Shown here piece by piece: positions 35,582-47,174 of a DNA stretch of 64,000 nucleotides. Below the pieces are notes generated by a model, which worked only from the letters and a program-made list of their open reading frames with translations, was not told the DNA's origin and did not search any database. This stretch comes from Aquilaria yunnanensis. Taxonomy: Eukaryota; Streptophyta; Magnoliopsida; Malvales; Thymelaeaceae. The position numbers and the translations under genes were made by a program. The number at the start of each line of letters is the position of its first letter. Position 1 is the stretch's first letter. Location: the NCBI GenBank assembly GCA_039654915.1, contig CM077600.1, positions 75,091,992 through 75,155,991 on the forward strand, read 5' to 3'.

Positions 35582-36852
35582 CTAACCAGGGTTTGATTGG
35601 TACCTACTCGTCATGCTCAAAGCGTATGAGACAACGGGACGAGTACATATTATGGCATACATGATAAATCCAATTGCTGAGGCATATGGAATCTTACTCA
35701 TGCGCTCTCTCTCCTCGGGTGTACTCGGACACTGAGATCTAGAAAGAGTTATACCATGTGACATGGGTAAGAATCCTTTCCTGGAATCTTGCATGCTAAA
35801 CCTCTTTAGCACCTTGTCAATGTATGTATTTTGACTTAGGCCAAGAAGCTTTCTAGATCTATCTCTATAGATCCTGATGCCTAACACATAGGCTACTTCA
35901 CGCAAGTCCTTCATAGAGAAACATTTCCCTAGCCAAGTCTTCACAGATTGTAGCTCAGGAATGTCATTCCCGATGAGTAGTATGTCATCTACATGCAACA
36001 CCAAGAAGACAATAGCGCTCCCACTAACCTTCTTGTAGACACAAGGTTCATCTTCATTTTGATAAAACCAAACTCTTTGATTGCATCATCAAAACGAAGA
36101 TTCCAACTTTGAGAAGCTTGCTTCAGTCCATAAATGGACCTTTGCAACTTGCACACTTTATTGGCATTCTCAGGAGTGACAAAACCCTCAGGTTGTGTCA
36201 TATACACATCCTCAAGTAGCTTTCCATTTAGGAATGCAGTTTTGACATCCATTTGCCATATCTCATAATCATAGTGTGCAGTAATAACGAATAAATTTTG
36301 GATGGATTTAAGCATAGCAACTAGTGAAAAAGTTTCATCATAGTCAATACCATGAATTTTCTTCAAACCTTTTGCAACCAATCGTCCCTTAAAGGTAATC
36401 ACATTACCATCCATGTCAGTTTTCTTCTTGAAAACCCATTTGCACCCTATGGGTTTCACCCCTTCAGGTGGGTCAACCAAAGTCCATACTTGGTTTTCAT
36501 ACATGGATTCCATCTCGGATTTCATGGCCACTAGCCACTTCTTAGAGTCAGGCCCCGACATAGCTTGTTGGTAGGTTGTGGGCTCATCCTGATCCATGAG
36601 CATCACATCACTAGTGTGAGTCACGAGGAATCCATATCTCTCAGGCTCACACCGAATTCTACCAGTCTTATGTGGGCTCTGTGCTACAGGAATAGACTCT
36701 TGAACCACAACATCTTGTGTCTGTTCAGGTTCCATTTCAGGTTCGATGTCTCCTTGTTGTTCTTGAATTTCTTCAAGTTCTACTTTCCTCCCACTAGTTC
36801 CTTTAGAGATAAACTCTTTCTCTAAAAAGACACCAGTTCGAGTAACAAACAC
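35582..36852 (-). pseudogene. Copia reverse transcriptase
   Basis: The first part (35989-36852) has KWLVAMKSEMESMYENQVW, CKWVFKKKTD, IWQMDVKTAFLNG and SIYGLKQASQSW. A frameshift at about 36040 leads to the part with HVDDILLIGND (active-site VDD kept; family YVDD is HVDD here) and GIRIYRDRSRKLLGLSQ. It ends at a stop after YQSNPG (35582). It copies element RNA into DNA in virus-like particles. The frameshift and the linker to integrase show the polyprotein is broken. Confidence 0.92.
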
Positions 36853-36869
36853 TTTTTGCTCAGAAGGAT

Positions 36870-37604
36870 TGTAGAAATAGTAACCCTTAGTTTGTCAGAG
36901 GATTGACATTTCACATAAGCGTCACAGCCCCAAATCTTCATAAAAGACAAATTGGGACGCTTCCCACTCCATATCTCATATGGTGTCTTTTGAACTGATT
37001 TAGATGGAACTCGATTTAGTGTAAAAGCGGTTGTCTTTAGAGCATGTCCCCAAAAGGAGTTTGGAAGGTCAGCTTGACTCATCATAGAGCGAACCATGTC
37101 TAACAGAGTTTGATTTGTCCTTTCAGATACACCATTCCATTGAGGTGTACCTGGTGGAGTGAGTTGTGATACTATACCACACTCCTTCAGATAGTCAAAG
37201 AATTCTTGATCCAAGTACTCTCCACCTCGATCTGATCGAAGCACTTTGATACTCTTCCCGAGTTGATTCTCTACTTCATTCTTGAATTCTTTGAACTTTT
37301 GAAAGGATTCTGACTTGTGTCTCATGAGATACACATAGCCATATCTACTGAAGTCATCAGTGAAAGTAATGAAGTATTGAAAACCTCCTCTAGCATGTGT
37401 AGACATGGGGCCACATACATCACTATGTATGAGTCCTAGTAAGTCATTAGCCCTTTCACTTTGCCCTGTGAATGGGGCTTTAGTCATCTTGCCCAACAAA
37501 CATGACTCACATGTCTCATATGATTCAAAATCAAATGAGTCCAAGAGTCCATCCTTATGGAGCTTGGATAAGCGGGTCTCGTTTATATGGCCCAAGCGAC
37601 AGTG
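36870..37604 (-). pseudogene. Copia integrase
   Basis: The HHCC zinc domain (HCRLGHINETRLSKL ... CESCLLGK) is split by a stop just before it, at a TAG that replaces the usual Trp codon of YLWH. The catalytic triad is visible as D in SDVCGP/TDDFSRY context, D in LRSDRGGEYL and E in NGVSERTNQTL. SFWGHALKTTAFTLNRVPSK follows. A frameshift at about 36880 separates it from the linker and RT. Confidence 0.92.
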
Positions 37605-38104
37605 CTAGAGATAGGTCGGGTTTGAATCATTTAATTTGACCTTCTTAGTATTCACATTATAGATTGGATCTTTGAGGTCTAGAACATATAACCCATTGCT
37701 AAGTTGAGCACTGCCATAAGAGATTTCATTCAAATAAATAGAACAACATTTGTCCTTTATTATAAATGAAAAACCTTTCTTGTCCAAACAAGAAACAGAA
37801 ATCAAATTTCTACTAATAGTAGGCACAAAGTAGCAGTTTTCTAATTCTAAAACTAATCCACTAGGTAAAGTGAGAACATAAGTCCCTACGGCTAAGGCAG
37901 TAACCCTTGCTCCATTTCCAACACGTAGGTCCACTTCACTTTGGGCCAATCTTCTACTTCTACTTAGATCCTGCACATTTGCACAAATGTGAGATCCATA
38001 TCCAGTATCCAATACCCAAGATGAGGAAGTAGAAAAGTTAGCCTCTATAACAAAAATACCTGAAGTGGAAGTCTTACTTCCCTTTTCCTTAGCAAGTTCT
38101 TCAA
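37605..38104 (-). pseudogene. Copia protease
   Basis: Active-site segment SSWVLDTGYGSHICANV: the Asp is kept (LDTG), in a family where D(S/T)GAS is usual. VGNGARVTALAVGTYVLTLPSG and NCYFVPTISRNLISVSCLD follow, standard for this region. In frame with the nucleocapsid knuckle upstream. Confidence 0.88.
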
Positions 38105-38899
38105 GATAGAGCTTGCATTTGCGCTTCCAGTGTCCAGGTTGCTTACAATAGAAGCACTCCCCTTCCTTTGCCACACCACCTTTTGGTGTGCAGCTGAAGA
38201 AGAAATAGCGTTGGACTTTCCATTAGCTTTATCCTTCTTCTTGTTGGCTTTTTCCTTTCCCTTGCCCTTTTGAACCATCAAAATGGGCTTATCCTTCTTA
38301 AGGTTTTGCTCAGCAGTTCTCAACATGTTGAACGATTCAGGAAAGGATTTGTCAAGTTCGTTCATGTTATAGTTCATGACGAACTGACTATAGCTTTCAG
38401 GCAATGATTGCAAGACTACATAAATAGCCAACTATTTCTGAAGAGCAAATCCCAAACTCTGAAGATTCTCAATGTACCTAATCATCTTGAGCACATGAGG
38501 ACCCACGGGACTTCCTTTAGACATCTTGCACTGAAACAATGCCTTAGAGGTCTCAAACCTCTCATGCTTAGCTTGCTCTTGGAAAAGCATTTTGAGATGT
38601 TCGATCATATCGAACGCCCCCATGTTCTCATGTTGCTTCTGAAGCTCAGATTCCATGGTAATAAGCATGAGACATGCAACATCCAAAGCATCAATAGAAT
38701 GCCTCTTGTGAGCATCCCTTTCAGCTCTTGGAGCAGTGGCAGCAGGCTCATTCGGAATGGGCTGCTCTAGGACATAAGCCTTTTTCTCTTGATTGAGGAC
38801 TATCCTCAAGTTTCGGTACCATTTGAGAAAGTTGGTCCCATTCAGTCTTTTCTTCTCAAGGATCGATCGCAATGAAAGTGTCAATGTGTTTTATGCCAT
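38105..38899 (-). pseudogene. Copia gag
   Basis: An ATG at 38899 is followed by GCA and then TAA, so codon 3 is a stop (likely from CAA). The frame continues with LRSILEKKRLNGTNFLKWYR, CLMLITMESELQ, a stop at about 38429, then LPESYSQFVMNYNMNE and a Lys-rich stretch. A frameshift near 38170 leads to the CCHC knuckle CFYCKQPGHWKRKC. Gag forms the virus-like particle. The domain content matches BARE/Angela gag. Confidence 0.9.
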
Positions 38900-40255
38900 G
38901 GTGTTATCTACAACAGTAAATATGCAGTGTAAGAGTCATGTATTTTAATTCATTTAATAAGGACTTTTATTAAACGATACTCCCACTATTTTATTCAAAA
39001 TAATAACCCTCGATATTATTTCGGAACACCTCGGTGCTAAGGTATTTTAGTGGGCCAAGATCCATATTTGACCGTAACCTGAGTCAGCTTTGGCTTTTCT
39101 CTCAAGTTACAGCTATTTAGGTAGGCAACTCCTTGCCAATTCCATCTCATGCAACTCTTGGATAGTTGGGTGAACAACACTTGTCCAAGCTCATCTCATG
39201 AACTTAAGCCCAACTCTATGCCTCTAAGTCCCTAATCCTATTAGGATGACTTAGTTAAGTCGGACCCAAAGTTAGCAATTTGGATATCACTGTTATCCCA
39301 TCGCGCCTTACCAAGATGAACATAGGTGCTTTGCTTTGGCAAACCCACCTAATGTTGATCAAAGTCTTGACGAGTGCCAACATTTGGAAGGCATCATATT
39401 TAATGACTTAATATTTGTTTGAGGGATTTTTATTTTGATATCACCAATTTGTTATCTCCGGTTGTCTTATACATGCATCACATACAAATATAAAACATGC
39501 ATCTCATGCTTACAAGAAACTAAACGTGACATGGTTATAGCCCAAACTATGCGATATTCTCAGGCCAATGAGAATATTATAAAAGCCTAAGAAAAGAAAA
39601 AAAGGGTCTTCATAAGCTTATTCTTTTCCTTTCTTGGTTGCCCTTTTGTTGTCACCTCCTTGGACATACCACCTTGGATGATCCCATAATGTACCATTAC
39701 ATCAATAATAGAAACCTCGAGTTACATTCAAGGGGAGGAAGGTGAGAAGAGAATGTACAATGAGAGTGATAAGAAAAGGCACGACTCGCAAGCCGTATTT
39801 ACAAGTACAACCAATCAAGAGCTATAACCATGCACCATGCTTCAAACACCAATCAGCATATCATGTCAAATCTCATTCAACAAAAATGCATGCCAATTGA
39901 CGCGCATTGATTAACCAGTTTTTATTTATGTGGTGCTTCGCATACAGTAGTCCCGCTGGCTCCTCCATTCGAGCCACCAAAAATACTTTACTTTCGGTGC
40001 CCGAGCCGAATCTGAACCAAGCTAGGGTTTTTGCAACTATTGCAATAGTCCTAATCCATATAGGTATCTTATACCATTCAATTTTGGGTTAATCTCATTA
40101 ACCAATTAGTGTTGTTTCTTCATATATGTCATATGTTCATTACGAGTTCTGGTTTCATGCATCATGAATCAATCTAATTAATCATGGCCGAAAGCAATCA
40201 AACACATAACATCATGTGATTCAACATTCAAGCCCAATTTAGGGTTCCCCTAGTA
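38900..40255 (-). other. Long leader of the copia element
   Basis: About 1.36 kb between the primer site and gag without a supported ORF. Plus-strand ORFs here are chance. Confidence 0.6.
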
Positions 40256-40267
40256 GCTTTGATACCA
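40256..40267 (-). promoter_or_regulatory. Primer binding site, initiator Met tRNA type
   Basis: Minus strand reads TGGTATCAAAGC one base inside the LTR; the common plant copia site is TGGTATCAGAGC. Confidence 0.9.
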
Positions 40268-40268
40268 C

Positions 40269-41684
40269 TGTTGGGTTTCGGGAGCCAAACTGCACAGCGG
40301 AATTTTACCAAAACCCTCCAGGATCCAAGTAAAATGGGGTAAACTGGGTGTTTGAAAATTTTCATACCTAATTTTTGGTTGAGATCTTTCACTCAACTGT
40401 AGAGTTGAATCACAAAACCTGAACAGTTGACGTGTTCAAGCTCTCTATGGTATCCACATGAGCCTCTCGGGATCACCACACTTCAACCACGTCCCGACAG
40501 ATGCGTTTATCTTGTTTTTGCAGTGCTAGCTTGCGTCCTCCAAGGAATTGCAAGAGAAGAGTGCGGTTGTCCTTTTGGGAGGCTAGGGTAAGGAGACCTG
40601 CGAATTTCTCACTAAAAGTTGTATTTATAATGAGACTCAACTTCTAGGCCTAATGGGTTTCAAAGCCCTAATCCAATTAGGCTTTAATTTCGGGCTTAAT
40701 AATGGCTTAACTATTAGGCCCATTATTAATACAAAATTATTGTGAAACCAAAACCCAAATTATTAGTCCATGCACTCTAATGATCCAAATAGCTCTATGT
40801 GTGCAACCCGATAGGCTCTTACCACGTTGGCAATGATCATAAATCACATTTATGATCATAAGCAATGAGCGGTGTCTAGCAACACATCATTGCTACCCAA
40901 GTGACAAGATTGTCGATGATTCGACTAAACCTTTATGATCATCACCGATATATGCCATTGTCCCTTTGTCCAAGATATCAAGACTAAGCACGAGACATGG
41001 AATGTGTCACTCTCGTATAGCCCAATCTTTGGTTTCTTGATTACCGAGTAGACCAACTTAAATTGATGACATTGATATCGTATATCAACTCATCCGAGCA
41101 TGGCCATGTATTTTCTAAGTCTCACTCTATCAAGGGACCCGAATATATCACTCCCATTACATAGGATGGACAAATCCCGTCTTGATCATACAAATCCCTC
41201 CACATGATATGTGACATACCCAATGACCTCCTTCAAGTTCACTCAGTTATGAGCAACAAAGGAAAGTATCAAAGTATGTGACTCACATGTAGGGAACCTT
41301 GATGATCTTAGGTCAAAGGACTGCATATACCATGATCACTATGAGAATCACTTATGACACTCATATAATGATCCATGTAGTGTTCTCATGGTGGGTTGGT
41401 CCAGTACGCAAGTTCTCCAACTTGTACCCATATGTAGACTATATATCTCATATTAGTTTCCACATATGTTAGTCGTTATGTATTATTGCAACCCGCTCCA
41501 CAATAATACTAGACTAGGGATGTTTGAGAATATCATTATTCTAGGGTCACAATTATGTTTATTATGTTACGCAGAAACAAAACAACAAACATAATTGCTG
41601 GATTAATGCCTTAATAAAATATCATGACTCAATGTGCAAAAAATACAATCATCTCATGATTGACTTTTGGGCACAACACTAACA
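40269..41684 (-). repeat. 5' LTR of the copia element
   Basis: 1416 bases. A TATA-like TTATAAATAC lies on minus at 40621-40630. The same place in 33577-34992 reads CAATAAATAC. Confidence 0.95.
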
Positions 41685-41689
41685 CAAAG

Positions 41690-41973
41690 CACACATGCAT
41701 GATGATTGTGTTAGGGTAACGAACTAGTAGCATGTTAGGTTTAATTAATACAAGTGTTAACTTAGCCAACTACAAACAAGAGTGGGACCACCAAATCCTA
41801 AATAACTTAATGATCTTGGATTCGCCCCACATTGGGGTAAGTCAAGGCCCTTTACATTAGTATCAGAAGAAGGCTTTAATAGTCTTACAAGAGTTTTATT
41901 AAAGGCAAAGTGTTTGAGATCAAAGTGAAGTCCATGTGTAAGATACAAAATTGATGTATATAAATTTTCTACG
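41690..41973 (+). repeat. End of the Tekay 5' LTR and start of its leader
   Basis: LTR text resumes after the CAAAG duplication and ends TTTACA at 41856. TAGTATCAGAAGAAGG at 41858 resembles the tRNA-Met-type site of Tekay elements. The leader is then cut by the Tat insertion at 41974. Confidence 0.65.
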
Positions 41974-42828
41974 TGATAGCCAAATGGCTTACACTTGGAC
42001 AGCTTCTAAGGATGACTGACAAGTACGACCCTCGGAGGTACATCTGACCAACCTCGGAAAATGGATCCTCACCACCCTCTGCAAGTAGTCACCACCCGGC
42101 TGCTGACACTACCACCCTCAGAAGGACATACAACGCCATTCTCGGTCAAGTGATCTGGAGACCTCGGGAGGCCACCTCCTCATCCTTGGTAGAATAGAGC
42201 ATTCCCTAAAGGTCCTCCACCCTGCCAAGGAGCCTCCCCCAACGACCCTCGAGAGCAAAAATCGGACCGAAGAAGACCTATTTGCCAAATGGGTCTTACT
42301 CCTCGAAGAGGGCCCATCACTGAAGTAGTTCTCACCTAGATGAGACAAAGAAGGTTATGAGCCTCTGAAACATAGCCCTCCCACATGCCCTTGACCTCCA
42401 GTTAGAATGGCTATAGCCAGCTGGGGGTGCTTGTTCTCGAACATACGGATCAAATCCGGCTGATCACGTGTCATAATCTGAGATGAGCTGTAGTGGGAGG
42501 CCTTCTCTTCATGACCTCCTATAAATACCTGTGGAGAACCTTGGTAAGGACACAAGAGACAAAAACCCTAGCTATCTTCTGCTCTTCGTTCCCTCTTTCT
42601 TACCTTCATTCTCTAAAATACTGACTTGAGCGTCAGAGGCTCCTCCCCCGGAATCACACTCCGGGGAGTCTCTAACCTCTGTTTTACTGAGTCTTGTAGC
42701 TATCGTCCTATCGGAAGCCCCTCTCCAAGGCATCTTTACACCGGAGGTCCCTTTCCCAGACACCTTCATACTGGAAGTCCTACTTGTAGCTACACCATGT
42801 CACACAATGAGGATACTGCCGGGCATCA
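41974..42828 (+). repeat. 5' LTR of the Tat element
   Basis: Starts TGATAGCCAAATGGC, ends GCCGGGCATCA. A TATA box TATAAATA lies at 42530-42537, giving a short R/U5 of about 260 bases. Confidence 0.93.
42530..42537 (+). promoter_or_regulatory. LTR TATA box (Tat element)
   Basis: TATAAATA in CTCCTATAAATACCTGTGG; conserved in the 3' LTR at 52489-52496 and, in reverse, at 58036-58043. Confidence 0.75.
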
Positions 42829-42830
42829 TT

Positions 42831-42848
42831 TGGCGCCGTCTGTGGGAA
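42831..42848 (+). promoter_or_regulatory. Primer binding site (Tat element)
   Basis: TGGCGCCGTCTGTGGGAA, two bases after the LTR. The identical 18-mer follows the LTR at 60468. It begins as the complement of a tRNA ending GGCGCCA; I do not assign the isotype. Confidence 0.85.
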
Positions 42849-43324
42849 ACTACCCTCAGGTAGCCGTCATTGAGACTAGGCGTTCTAAGGATAAGGGACT
42901 CCCAAAGTCCCCATCTGCGCTGGAGAGTTAATCGGCGACCAAGCAGCCAGCAGCCGGGACTTCTTTACCTGAGGATGAATGTCCTCTAACGGTCACAATG
43001 GGCTTCCTAAGGGATTTCTAGTGTCCCATCATGGCTGAAATGACACAGTAACTTGACCAAAGGTAGTCTCAAGCACCTTCGACCCGAAGGGCCTCCTCGC
43101 CAGCCGCCCGCCGAGAGAGGAGCCCTAAGTTTGCCCACTGGAGTTCAGGCAGTGGGGACTTCCACGACGAGTCCTCAACTAAGGACGTTCCCCCTAGGCC
43201 TCGTGTTGAAGAAACGACATCAAAAGGGCCTAGAACCTCTCACCGGAGAAGCCCATCGCCATACAGAAGGTCATTGTCCCCTCATCGGTGAAGTTATTCC
43301 CCGAAAAGGAGACGTCACTCCCTA

Positions 43325-44490
43325 TTGCTAGAGACTCCCAGGCAATGGGAAGAGGCCGGTACTACCGCTCTCATGGAGAAAATCCTTGAGAGGCTGGACA
43401 AGGTAGAAAGGCAGGTGTCCCGGAAGCCTGTTTGGTCAAGGCTGTCGGAGACCTTCACCGAAGAAGAGTCCCCATTCATCCGAGCAGTAGTTGAGGCACC
43501 CATGCCCAGCGACTTCTGGGTAGCTCGCCTAGAGACGTATGATGGGCGTAGTGACCCCCAAGCTCACCTGACCAAGTATAGGCGTAGCATGGTGCTACAT
43601 GGTGCCGATGACATCACGTTTTGCAAATGTTTTGAGGTCACCCTCTCCGAACCGGCGATCGCGTGGTATAACTCGTTGGCCCCCAGAACCATCATGGGTT
43701 TCCAAGAGTTTTCCACCGTGTTTACACAACAATTCATCGGTAACAGGCCGACGGTGAAGATGTCAGTTCAGATGTTCAACATAGTGCAAAGGAATGGAGA
43801 GACCATTCGCAACTATGTCGAAAGGTTTAACCGAGAGGCTCTGAGTGTGCCGGACTTTCGTCTTGAAATACGCATCCTCGCCATTATATGGGAACTTCGG
43901 CGAGACTCACAACTTTTTTACGAGTTCTCGAAGAACCCCTCGGACACCCTCGGTGAGTTCTACCGAAGGGCCGAATAGCACATGACTGCTGAAGAGCTAA
44001 GGATGGGAGGTCCAAAGCCCGACCACACTCACCTTGAAGGGCCAAGCCAACAACCTTGCTACCCAACAGAGGCTGGGGGTCAACCTCGGAAGCAGAGAGG
44101 GAAGAAGCCAGTGACCTTTACTCCTTTGAACACCATGAGAATGGATATCCTAATGGCTATGGAGAGGCAAGGGGGCTAAATTCAATGTTCAAAGGTCATG
44201 ACTTTAGAAAACAAGAAGAATATGAAGAAATTCTTCCAATTCCATCGGGATCACGGTCATGACACTGAGGATTGCTTCCAACTCAGGAAGTACATCGAGT
44301 CCTTGATCAAGCAGGGCCAACTTCGTCGGTACCTATGGATGCCCTCTCCTAGGGGAAGGAGGGAAGAGGAAAGAAAGGAAGATGAGGACTACAATTCCAA
44401 CCGATGTTGGAACTGGAGTCCCAAGAAGAATCCTCCACCTCCAGCTGGAGTAATCCAGACGATCACCACGGGACTACCCTCGACAGAAAG
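43325..44490 (+). pseudogene. Tat gag
   Basis: One frame with stops at 43976 and 44177. It holds SPFIRAVVEAPMPSDFWV, TYDGRSDPQAHLTKY, FCKCFEVTLSEPAIAWY, VERFNREALSVPDFRLE and FYRRAE, the retrotransposon gag domain, followed by the basic FQFHRDHGHDTEDCFQLRKY zinc-knuckle zone. The first Cys of the knuckle is Phe here, whereas the copy at 61840 keeps Cys. An in-frame leader from 42850 also carries stops. The stops at 43976 and 44177 are Gln codons (CAG, CAA) in the related copy or context. Confidence 0.9.
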
Positions 44491-44499
44491 GAAGAGGAA

Positions 44500-44941
44500 A
44501 GCCAGGGAGATCTCGGTGATGGAATTCGGTAACCCATCGAACAAGCTCATTCAGAAAGATGGGTCTATCGTAGTGTTCCCACATGATGACCTACTCCTTA
44601 TTATGGCAAGGATTGGGAGTTGGGACGTAAAACGGGTGCTCCTGGACGATGGGTCCAACGCCGATGTCCTATTCTCCCACCTATTGCCAAGGTTGGGGAT
44701 CGTGAAAACTGACCTCAAACCTATCACATCCCCTACCTTCGAGGTAGGTTCTTCCGAACTCTCTATCCTCGGGTGGATTGACCTACCTCTGATGTTAAGG
44801 GGAACTTCTGTTCAAAATAATGGAGAGCTCTTCGCCTCTACCATGACTAGGTTCATTGTCATCGATGTTCCCTCTTCATATAATGCCATCCTTGGAAGGC
44901 AAACTCAAGGGAACTTTCACATCCGACCAGATGTGAAGTAA
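44500..44941 (+). pseudogene. Tat protease
   Basis: DVKRVLLDDGSNADVLFSH carries the DDGS active site usual in Tat proteases (aspartic, DxG). It is followed by GWIDLPLMLRG and PSSYNAILGRQ. It is in frame with gag; a stop TAA at 44939 replaces the Tyr codon that the copy at 62587 keeps. Confidence 0.9.
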
Positions 44942-45149
44942 TTGACGGTTACCTTCGGAACGAAGGATAGGGACGTAGAAATATTTATTGATCAAGCTGA
45001 AGTTCGGAAGGTCTTCGTAAGGGCGAGGCAAAGCCCAGTGAAAGTACACACACAGACTTCGGAAGAGAAGGGCATACCGACCGAAGAGTCTACAGAAGGA
45101 GAGAAAAGCAACTCAGAAAAAATTGAAACTGAGAATGTAGAGCTTGTTT

Positions 45150-46150
45150 TACGCCAAAGTACCCATATGGGTAAACATTTGGCCGAAGGTGACAAGAAAA
45201 AGCTTGTATCTTTCCTTTTAATGAACAAAGATCTATTTGCCTACTCGCCAAAGGACATGCCTGGGGTAGACCCTCGTATAATTAAGCATAGTCTTAAGAT
45301 ATGCCCTGACGCGAAGCTTGTTCGCCAAAAAAAGAGAAGCCTTTCGGCACACAAGAACAACTTCGTTAAATCCGAAGTCCAACGGCTGATGGAGGCGGAT
45401 GTAATAAGGGAAGTCAAATATCCCGGATGGCTTAGTAATATGGTTATCGCCACGAAAGAAGGGAGTGAGAAACTCCGAATGTGCATCGATTTCCAAAATG
45501 TGAACGATGCTTGCCCTAAGGATTCATATCCTCTGTCGCCAATAGACCAGTTGGTGGACTCAACCACCGAGTGTGGCCTCCTTAGCTTCCTCGACGCCTT
45601 CAGCGGGTATCATCAAGTCAGGATGGACCCCGAAGATGAGGAAAAAATTGCCTTCATCACCAAAGTTGGTACATACTGCTATATTAGAATGTCCTTCGGG
45701 CTTAAGAATGCAGGGGCCACGTACCAGAGGTTGATGAATAAGGTCTTCGACTCCTAAATCGGGAAAAACTTGGAAGTCTATATCGATGATATGATAGTTA
45801 AGAGCAAACTGCCTAATAGTCATATCATAGACTTATAGGAAACATTCCACCAACTGAGGAAATTCAAAATTCATCTCAACCCCAAAAAATGCGTGCTCGG
45901 GGTGAATGTGGGTAAGTTCCTCGGATTCATGGTGTCGAAGAGAAGTATTGATGCCAATCCGAAAAAAGTCAAGGCCCTGCCGGGATTCCAAACTCCCACG
46001 AGGACCAAGGATGTGCAAAGACTCACGGGGAGAATCAGGTCCCTTAGCAGATTCATCTCCAAATATGGGGATCGCTGCCTACCGTTCTTCAAAGTCCTTA
46101 CTAAAGTAGCAAAAAATGAAGGTGACCATGGACTCGAGGTGTGCCTTTAG
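45150..46150 (+). pseudogene. Tat reverse transcriptase
   Basis: Same frame as the protease. Blocks seen: KLRMCIDFQNVNDACPKD, YPLSPIDQLVDST, FLDAFSGYHQVRMDPED, SFGLKNAGATYQRLMNKVF and the active site YIDD (45779-45790), then FLGFMVSKRSIDANP. Stops lie at 45755 (Gln position), 45836 and 46148 (Trp position). The catalytic aspartates are kept. Confidence 0.93.
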
Positions 46151-46154
46151 AACG

Positions 46155-46565
46155 AAGACTACCAAAAGGCTTTGGAAGAGCTTAAAGTCTACCTAACTCG
46201 TGTGCCGACACACTTCGGTAGCCACGGGAAGGAGAACCCCTCATACTATACCTTGCTGTCACCGAAAAGGTGGTAAGTTCTGTCCTTGTAAAGGAAGAGG
46301 GGGCAAAGCAATGGCCAATATATTATGTAATCAAGTCTTTGCGTGGTGCCGAAGTCAGGTACCCCTTGCTACAAAAGGCTATTTATGCCATGGTACTTAC
46401 AAGCAGAAGGTTACGACCTTATTTCCAAGGGCACCCCATTATCGTCAGAAGTAACCTGCCTCTTCGGGATATCATGAAGAAGGTAGACCACTCGGGAAGG
46501 CTATCGAAGTAGTGCATTGAGCTCGGTGAGTATGATATCACCTATGAGCCAATGAAGGTAATAAA
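46155..46565 (+). pseudogene. Tat RNase H (first)
   Basis: YQKALEELKVYLT in one frame, then after a frameshift near 46215 SSVLVKEEGAKQWPIYYV, RGAEVRYPLLQKAIYAMV and YFQGHPIIVRSN. A stop replaces Trp in RLSKWCIEL (46510). Confidence 0.85.
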
Positions 46566-46574
46566 AGATAGGCA

Positions 46575-47172
46575 TTGGCAGATTTCATTGTTGAGGTACC
46601 CGTTGCCGAAGACAGTCCACCTAACCTCGGAAAGGATGAACCTGAGTGGACTCTGTTTGTTGACGGGGCCTCCGGCTCTGAACATCAAGGAGCTGGAGTA
46701 ATTCTTCATGGTCCTGAAGGTATGGAAGCCATGAAGGCCATCAAATTCAGGTTTAATGTCACCAACAATGTGGCAGAATATGAAGCCCTCATAGCAGGTT
46801 TGCTCCTGGCCAAAAGAGTTGGTGTAAGAAACCTAAAGGCCTACAGCGATTCTTAGCTAGTGGTCCGACAGATGGCTGGGGACTACGACATGAAGGACCC
46901 AACCTTGGAAAAGTATCATGATCCCGTAACAAAGCTCATCCAAGAGTTCGATGCGGTACACATCGAGAATGTGCCTCGTCGAGACAATACTGAAGCAGAT
47001 ACTTTGGCCAAGTCAAAAAAGTCCACTGAAGTGCTAAGTCACCCGAGCATAACAATAATGAGCATAGCAACCTTGGAAAGAGGATGGAAAAATCCCATAA
47101 AAAAGTACCTTATGACTTTGGAGCTTCCCGAAGAACCTCTTGAAGCGGCAAAAGTGCGAAGACGTTTTGGAT
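46575..47172 (+). pseudogene. Second RNase H (archaeal-type, Tat hallmark) and linker
   Basis: WTLFVDGASGSEHQGAGVIL gives the first Asp, NVAEYEALIAGL the Glu, AYSDS the next Asp and RRDNTEADTLAK the last. A stop at 46857 replaces the Gln of SDSQLVV. In Tat elements this domain follows the classical RNase H and is thought to be an additional RNase H acquired by this lineage. The frame differs from the preceding domain. Confidence 0.9.
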
Positions 47173-47174
47173 GA

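Larger units (their letters stand above)
33577..41684 (-). mobile_element. Full-length Ty1-copia element, Angela/BARE-like
   Basis: 8108 bases with two 1416-base LTRs, TG...CA ends (read TGTTnGG...CTAACA on plus), a perfect target duplication CAAAG (33572-33576 and 41685-41689), an initiator-Met-type primer site (40256-40267), a purine tract and, in order on minus, gag, protease, integrase, reverse transcriptase and RNase H. The integrase-before-RT order defines Ty1-copia. Frameshifts and stops in gag, integrase and RT show it is inactive. At least two solo LTRs of this family (1030, 14605) occur in the window. Confidence 0.95.

Noticed and set aside
42626..42931. Protein-like open frame over the Tat LTR end and primer site
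   Set aside because: It spans the LTR border and primer binding site; the repeated Pro/His text comes from LTR sequence.
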